This document shows positions 14,940 through 19,077 of a stretch of 19,077 nucleotides of DNA, piece by piece (position 1 is the stretch's first letter; the number at the start of each line of letters is the position of its first letter). The notes under the pieces were generated by a model. The model did not search any database, was not told the origin of the DNA, and saw nothing but the letters and a program-made list of their open reading frames with translations. Source of the stretch: JAOTYV01 sp041557595 (GTDB lineage Bacteria; Pseudomonadota; Alphaproteobacteria; UBA8366). The stretch lies in NCBI GenBank assembly GCA_041557595.1, contig JBFFGE010000081.1, positions 1 through 19,077 of the forward strand, written 5' to 3'. Both the position numbers and the translations under genes were made by a program.

Positions 14940-16106
14940 TCAATAGGACCGCGGCAAATCCAGCACACGCTCGGCGATGTAGCTCAGGATCAGTTGCGGG
15001 CTGACCGGCGCGATGCGGCAGATCAGCACTTCACGCAGCAGCCGTTCGACCGTGAACTCCTTGGCGTAGCCCATGCCGCCATGGGTCATGATCGCCTGCT
15101 GGCACGCCTTGAAGCCGATCTCGCCGCCGAGATACTTGGCCGCGTTGGCCTGCGCACCGCAGGGCTGACCGGCGTCGTACAGCGCGCCCGCCTGCATCGC
15201 CATCAGCCAGGCCGCCTCCAGCTCGCACCAGAGCTCGGCGAGCGGATGCTGGATCGATTGGTTGGCGCCGATCGGCCGGTCGAAGACGACGCGCTCGCGG
15301 GCGTATTTCACCGCGCGGGCGAGCGCGTTCTGGCCGACACCAATGCCCTCGACGCCGACCAATATGCGTTCGGGATTGAGGCTATGCAGCAGATAGCGAA
15401 AGCCCTTGCCCTCCTCGCCGATCAAATCCTCCATCGGGACCGGCAACCCGTCGTAGAACACCTCGTTCGAATCCACCGCCTTGCGGCCCATCTTGGGGAT
15501 CTCGCGGATGTCGCAATATTCACGGTCGAGATCCGTATAGAACAGGCTGAGTCCTTCGGTCGGCTTGGCGCATTGATCGAGCGGCGTGGTGCGCGCCAGC
15601 AGCATGACCTTGTGCGCTTCCTGCGCCGTCGTGGTCCAGATCTTCTTGCCGTTGACAACGTAGCCGTTGCCGCTGCGCTCGGCCCGGGTGGTGATGCGGG
15701 TGGTGTTGAGCCCGGCATCCGGCTCGGTCACGCCGAAGCACGAGATATGCTTGCCCTCGATGAGGTTCGGCAGCCAGCGCTGTTTCTGTTCGTCGGTGCC
15801 GAAAACGACGATCGGGTGCGGCCCGAACAGGTTGATGTGGATCGCCGAGCTGGCGCTCATCGCGCCGGACGACCGCGCCACCGTGTGCATCAGGATCGCC
15901 GCCTCGGTCACCCCCAGGTTGGACCCGCCGTATTCCTCCGGCATGGTGATGCCGAGCCAGCCCGCATCGGCCATCGCCTTGTGGAAGTCGGCCGGGAATT
16001 CGCCGGTATCGTCGCGGTCGAGCCAGTAGTCGTCGTCAAAGGGCGCGCACAACTTTTCGACATTGTCGCGGATCGCCTCCTGTTCGGGGTTCAGGTTGAA
16101 ATCCAT
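14940..16106 (-). CDS. Acyl-CoA dehydrogenase (variant C-terminus)
   Basis: 388 residues from the ATG at 16106, supported by GAGGAA 8 bases upstream and the standard opening MDFNLNPEQEAIRDNVEKL; the open frame continues far upstream only as a shadow of the divergent gene. Motifs: FGVTEPDAGLNTTRITTRAE (about 124-143), GKKIWTTTAQEA, and HSLNPERILVGVEGIG with Glu246 at the position used as base in isovaleryl-CoA dehydrogenase. The C-terminus lacks the usual GTSEIQR segment and instead reads LICRIAPVSPQLILSYIAERVLDLPRSY, a known-looking subfamily ending. Divergent from another acyl-CoA dehydrogenase gene (141 bases between), so the pair probably shares control. Substrate unknown. Confidence 0.9.
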   Translation of the reverse strand: MDFNLNPEQEAIRDNVEKLCAPFDDDYWLDRDDTGEFPADFHKAMADAGWLGITMPEEYGGSNLGVTEAAILMHTVARSSGAMSASSAIHINLFGPHPIVVFGTDEQKQRWLPNLIEGKHISCFGVTEPDAGLNTTRITTRAERSGNGYVVNGKKIWTTTAQEAHKVMLLARTTPLDQCAKPTEGLSLFYTDLDREYCDIREIPKMGRKAVDSNEVFYDGLPVPMEDLIGEEGKGFRYLLHSLNPERILVGVEGIGVGQNALARAVKYARERVVFDRPIGANQSIQHPLAELWCELEAAWLMAMQAGALYDAGQPCGAQANAAKYLGGEIGFKACQQAIMTHGGMGYAKEFTVERLLREVLICRIAPVSPQLILSYIAERVLDLPRSY

Positions 16107-16126
16107 GGGTCGGTTCCTCGTCAATC

Positions 16127-16140
16127 TGTGTGTGTGTGTG
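16127..16140. repeat. TG dinucleotide run in divergent promoter region
   Basis: Seven TG units followed by another T, within the 141-base gap between two divergent acyl-CoA dehydrogenase genes and just upstream of the ribosome-binding site of the minus-strand one. Such runs can change length by slippage. Confidence 0.8.
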
Positions 16141-16247
16141 TCGCTGTCCCGGCAATCGCGGCGGATTGTAGGGATGCCGTGACGCGCGCGCCACCGTTGC
16201 GATAGGCTACGCCCCCCGCGAACGCCCACTTTTTCGGAGAACGCCGC

Positions 16248-17390
16248 ATGGATTTCCTGACCGAGGAACAAACCCTTTGGAAACGCACCGTCGACCGTTT
16301 CATGGACGAGGAAATCACCCGCGAATATATCCGAGAGTGCGACCGCGCGCGGCGCTATCCATATGAAGGCTACGATAAGATCGCGGCGCAGGGCTGGCTG
16401 CGCGCGCTCATCCCGGAAGAATCCGGCGGCGACGGTGGCGATATCTTCTCCTACGCGCTGATGTGCGAGGCGCTCGGCAAATACGGCTTCGACTTCGCCG
16501 CCTCGGTGCTGGTTTCCACCTTTACCGCGCTCAACATCGTCGAACATGCGGACGCCGCCCAGAAGGACGCCTTCATCGGCCCCTTCATGGAGGGCCGGCT
16601 GCGCTTTTCCATTTCGATCTCCGAGCCGGGCGTCGGTTCGGACGCGGCCAGCGTGCAAACCCGGGCGCGGGCGGACGGCGACGACTACGTCATCACCGGA
16701 CAGAAACTGTGGTGCAGCGGCGCCAAGGCCGACGACACGGTGTTGTGCATGCTGGTCCGCACCGACCCGGACGCCAAGAAACGCGACGGGCTGTCGCTCT
16801 TTCTGGTTCCCAACGACACGCCGGGCATGACGATCGAAACACTGCCGACGCTGTGCCGCCGCGCCACCGGCACGAACCAGGTCTATCTCGACAATTGCCG
16901 CGTCCCGTCGACCAGCATGCTGGGGGCGCCCGGCGAGGGCTGGATGCTGATCGTCAACCATCTGGAAATCGAGCGCATCGCCGTCTCCGCCGCCTATGTG
17001 GGCAACGCGCAGCAGGCGGTGGACGACGCGCTCGCCTATGCGCGGGCGCGCGTGCAGTTCGGCCAGCCGATTTTCGACTTTCAGGTCATCAAGCACCGGC
17101 TCGCCGACATGCAGACCCGGGTCGACGCCGCGCGGCTGCTGGTCTACCGCGCCGCCGAACTGGCCGTGGCGCGCATCCCGTGCGCCAAGGAGGTGGCGAT
17201 GGCCAAGCTGTTCGCCTCGGAAGCCCTGCAGGAGGTGACCCGCCACGGCATGCAGATCATGGGCGGCGCGGGCATGCTGCCCGAATCCGACATGGAGCGC
17301 TATTTCCGCGAGGGCATGCAGTCGACCATCGGCGCCGGCACGTCGGAGATCCAGCGCACCATCATCGCCCGCCAGATGGGGATGGGGTAG
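16248..17390 (+). CDS. Acyl-CoA dehydrogenase (GAGTSEIQ type)
   Basis: 380 residues, full length. The ATG at 16248 is preceded by CGGAGAA at good spacing. Opening MDFLTEEQTLWKRTVDRFMDEEI; FAD loop SISISEPGVGSDAASVQTRARAD (about 121-143); GQKLWCSGA; HLEIERIAVSAAYVG with Glu242 at the isovaleryl-CoA-dehydrogenase catalytic position; C-terminal IMGGAGMLPESDMERYFREG and GAGTSEIQRTIIARQMG. It oxidises an acyl-CoA at the alpha-beta carbons and passes electrons to ETF. The sequence between these motifs differs clearly from the other two dehydrogenases in the window, so this is not a recent duplication. It is followed by a large palindromic repeat. Confidence 0.93.
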   Translation: MDFLTEEQTLWKRTVDRFMDEEITREYIRECDRARRYPYEGYDKIAAQGWLRALIPEESGGDGGDIFSYALMCEALGKYGFDFAASVLVSTFTALNIVEHADAAQKDAFIGPFMEGRLRFSISISEPGVGSDAASVQTRARADGDDYVITGQKLWCSGAKADDTVLCMLVRTDPDAKKRDGLSLFLVPNDTPGMTIETLPTLCRRATGTNQVYLDNCRVPSTSMLGAPGEGWMLIVNHLEIERIAVSAAYVGNAQQAVDDALAYARARVQFGQPIFDFQVIKHRLADMQTRVDAARLLVYRAAELAVARIPCAKEVAMAKLFASEALQEVTRHGMQIMGGAGMLPESDMERYFREGMQSTIGAGTSEIQRTIIARQMGMG

Positions 17391-17441
17391 CGGGCAATGA
17401 TGCGCTGTCTTCCCTTCAGGGTGAATTCAATTAAAGCAGTA

Positions 17442-17543
17442 TCACCCCCGCCCTAACCCTCCCCTGCAAGGGGGGAGGGAATCGGTTTATGATTGACCCT
17501 GAAAGTCCTCCCCTTTTGACGGGGGAGGATTTAGGTGGGGGTG
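17442..17543. repeat. Large CCCCC/GGGGG palindromic element with two internal hairpins
   Basis: Imperfect terminal inverted repeats TCACCCCCGCCCTAA and TTAGGTGGGGGTGA bound about 100 bases. Inside are two hairpins, CCCTCCCC-TGCAA-GGGGGGAGGG (17458-17479) and TCCTCCCC...GGGGGAGGA (17507-17529). There is no coding capacity. This sequence style is common as a dispersed intergenic repeat in alphaproteobacteria. It lies between the convergent dehydrogenase and RidA genes and might end transcription of both. Confidence 0.75.
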
Positions 17544-17618
17544 AATATACGCGCGCTAGAAAACCACGACCCTCCGGCATCGAATGCCACAAAGGCGTCT
17601 ATCTCAGCGCGCAAAACC

Positions 17619-17966
17619 TTATTTCGCCGCGCTGACGACGATCTCGACCAGCGTATCGGGCGTCCCCAGCACGGTGCCGACGGTGGCGCGGGTGGGCGGG
17701 TTGGCCGGGTCGATCCAGGCATGCCACGCGTCGTTCATTTCTTCCTTCTTGGACATGTCCGAGACATAGACCATCGCGGTCAGCAATTTCGATTTGTCGG
17801 TGCCGGCTTCCGCCAAATAGCCGTCGATCTTCGCCAACACCGCTGCCGTCTGTTCCTTCATCGACGCCGACCGGTCGTCGGCGGTCAGGCCGCAGACATA
17901 GACGACGCCGTTGTTCACGACGGCGCGGCTCATGGTTTTGTTCTTGTCGATGCGTTTGATGCTCAT
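17619..17966 (-). CDS. RidA (YjgF/YER057c/UK114) family protein
   Basis: 115 residues. RidA proteins hydrolyse reactive enamine/imine intermediates from PLP enzymes; divergent members have other roles. Arg93 (NPPTRATVGT) and Glu108 (TLVEIVVSAA) match the Arg105/Glu120 pair of RidA with identical 15-residue spacing, so imine binding is plausible. The N-terminus (MSIKRIDKNKTMSRAVVNNGVVYVCG) is that of the RidA-like subgroup with Met-Ser-Arg before the first strand. The ATG at 17966 has GGGGA 6 bases upstream. It lies 90 bases downstream of the enoyl-CoA hydratase-family gene on the same strand, so it may be in the same operon. Confidence 0.92.
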   Translation of the reverse strand: MSIKRIDKNKTMSRAVVNNGVVYVCGLTADDRSASMKEQTAAVLAKIDGYLAEAGTDKSKLLTAMVYVSDMSKKEEMNDAWHAWIDPANPPTRATVGTVLGTPDTLVEIVVSAAK

Positions 17967-18056
17967 GGCGTGTCCCCTGATTATGTGATGGTACAGGCGG
18001 CATCATCGCCGCATTTTACGCGCAGGGTCCAGCCTGCAATTCTCAGGCGGCCAAAT

Positions 18057-18857
18057 CTAATCCTTTAAGGGACGCTTCCAGTTCGGCTTGCGCTTCTCGT
18101 TGAATGCGGCGAGGCCTTCCGCATGATCGTCGGTGGCGAACAGCAGCGCCAGTTCCGCCTGGCCATGCGACAGGGCGTCGTCCTGGGTCATCTCGAGCAT
18201 CCGCCCCATCGCCGCCTTGCCGCGACGCACCGCGGTTGGCGACTTATCCAGGACCCGGCCGACCAGCCAATCGGTCCTGGCATCGAGGTCCGCCGCCGGC
18301 ACAACGTAATTGACCAACCCCCAGCCCAACGCCGCCGCCGCATCGATGAGCTCGCCGGTAATCGCCATTTCCATCAGCACCCGGTGCGGCAGCAACCGGC
18401 GCAGCGAGGGCACGATCAACAGCGGGAAGAGGCCGATCCGCGTTTCCGGCAATCCGAACCGCGCATGATCGGCCGCCACCGCCATGTCGCACAGCGACAG
18501 CACGCCGAGCCCGCCGGCCAGCGCATCGCCGTTGACCCGGGCGACCAGCGGCTTGCTGAAGCGCGTCGCCGCACGGGCGAATTTCACATAGGGGTGTTCG
18601 AGCGCGCCTTCGTCCAGTTCGAGCGCAGTGTATTGCGTATCGGGCTTGAGGTCGGCGCCGGCGGAAAATGCCTTGTCCCCGGCGCCGGTCAAGACCACGG
18701 CGCGCAACGCGACATCGGCCTCGGCCTCGGACAGGGCGGCGATCAAGGCATCGAACACCACGCCGTTCAGCGCGTTGCGCCGCGCCGGCCGGTCGATGGT
18801 GAGCCACAGAACCGGGCCGCGCCGGTCCCGTACCAGGCAATCGCTCGTGTCACTCAT
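18057..18857 (-). CDS. Enoyl-CoA hydratase/isomerase (crotonase) family protein
   Basis: 266 residues, normal length. Crotonase-fold features: FSAGADL (64-70, oxyanion hole), RVNGDALAGGLGVLSLCD (107-124, second oxyanion Gly116), and FGLPETRIGLFP with Glu138, matching Glu164 of rat enoyl-CoA hydratase. The other hydratase Glu (Glu144 in rat) is Gly118 here, as in several non-hydratase or methylglutaconyl-CoA-hydratase-like members, so isomerase, hydrolase or unusual hydratase activity is possible. The start at 18857 follows the upstream asparaginase-like stop by 10 bases, which suggests translational coupling or a shared operon. Confidence 0.9.
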   Translation of the reverse strand: MSDTSDCLVRDRRGPVLWLTIDRPARRNALNGVVFDALIAALSEAEADVALRAVVLTGAGDKAFSAGADLKPDTQYTALELDEGALEHPYVKFARAATRFSKPLVARVNGDALAGGLGVLSLCDMAVAADHARFGLPETRIGLFPLLIVPSLRRLLPHRVLMEMAITGELIDAAAALGWGLVNYVVPAADLDARTDWLVGRVLDKSPTAVRRGKAAMGRMLEMTQDDALSHGQAELALLFATDDHAEGLAAFNEKRKPNWKRPLKD

Positions 18858-18867
18858 CGCTCGATCC

Positions 18868-19077
18868 CTACGCCTCCGGCTCGAACACCCGCACCACCGG
18901 GGCCATGCGGTCCGAGACGGCCGCGCGCTTCATCCCCCGGGAGTTGAAGGGCATCGCGATCGTGCCGGCCCGGTCGACCGCGATGATACCGCCGCCGCCG
19001 CCAATCCGGGCGATTTCGGCCATCGCCGCCGCCCCGGCGTCGGACAGCGCGGCCCCCCCAAAGCGCACCCCCGCGGC
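18868..19077 (-). CDS. Isoaspartyl peptidase/L-asparaginase family, C-terminal end (5' partial)
   Basis: The frame is open to the window edge, so only about the last 69 residues are visible. GGGGGIIAVDRAGTIAMPFNSRGMKRAA is the typical C-terminal end of the beta subunit of plant-type (Ntn-hydrolase) asparaginases, which self-cleave and hydrolyse asparagine or isoaspartyl peptides. The catalytic Thr and cleavage site lie outside the window. The stop (TAG at 18870-18868) is 10 bases before the hydratase-family start, so the two are co-transcribed. Confidence 0.85.
   Translation of the reverse strand, partial: AAGVRFGGAALSDAGAAAMAEIARIGGGGGIIAVDRAGTIAMPFNSRGMKRAAVSDRMAPVVRVFEPEA

Noticed and set aside
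16107..17246. N-terminal extension of the minus-strand acyl-CoA dehydrogenase into the opposite gene
   Set aside because: The extension is antisense to a conserved dehydrogenase; a normal start with ribosome-binding site exists at 16106.
1..19077. CRISPR arrays, tRNA/rRNA genes, insertion sequences or prophage genes
   Set aside because: No regularly spaced repeats, no tRNA-like cloverleaf noticed, and no transposase or integrase frames.

Overview
The window is GC-rich bacterial chromosome, most likely from an alphaproteobacterium (Rhodospirillales/Rhizobiales-like). This is inferred from base composition, the acyl-CoA-dehydrogenase-rich gene content, and intergenic CTAG-ended and CCCCC/GGGGG palindromic repeats of a kind common in that class. 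No 16S, tRNA or marker gene is present to confirm it.

Left part (1-5440): the 3' part of a calcineurin-like metallophosphoesterase with a large C-terminal domain; a convergent lipoprotein built of Sel1 and MORN repeats; an amidase-signature hydrolase followed closely by an ArfB-type ribosome-rescue hydrolase.

Middle part (5437-10851, all minus strand): a TauD-family 2-oxoglutarate dioxygenase and a luciferase-like flavin monooxygenase; a 357-base gap ending in a good intrinsic terminator; a glutaredoxin-DinB fusion gene; and an ADP-forming acyl-CoA synthetase upstream of it. The fusion gene is the main discovery. Its reading frame is crossed by an in-frame UGA exactly where the first cysteine of the CxxC active site should be. 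A hairpin with GU in its loop follows at selenocysteine-insertion distance. It is best read as an unannotated selenoprotein (Sec-x-x-Cys).

Right part (10950-19077): an exported YqgE/AlgH protein; a YcxB-like membrane protein flanked by two copies of a 105-bp repeat; then a fatty-acyl/alicyclic-acyl-CoA catabolic region. That region has three dissimilar acyl-CoA dehydrogenases, a PECR/DECR-like short-chain dehydrogenase, a RidA protein, an enoyl-CoA hydratase-family protein and the C-terminal end of an isoaspartyl peptidase/asparaginase. Together with the acyl-CoA synthetase and the two oxygenases these look like parts of catabolic modules for carboxylic acids activated to CoA thioesters; the actual substrate cannot be read from the sequence. 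Several enzymes show departures from the textbook catalytic residues, noted individually.

Other structure includes a REP-like hairpin element (14841-14920), a large double-hairpin palindrome (17442-17543) and a TG dinucleotide run in a divergent promoter region (16127-16140).
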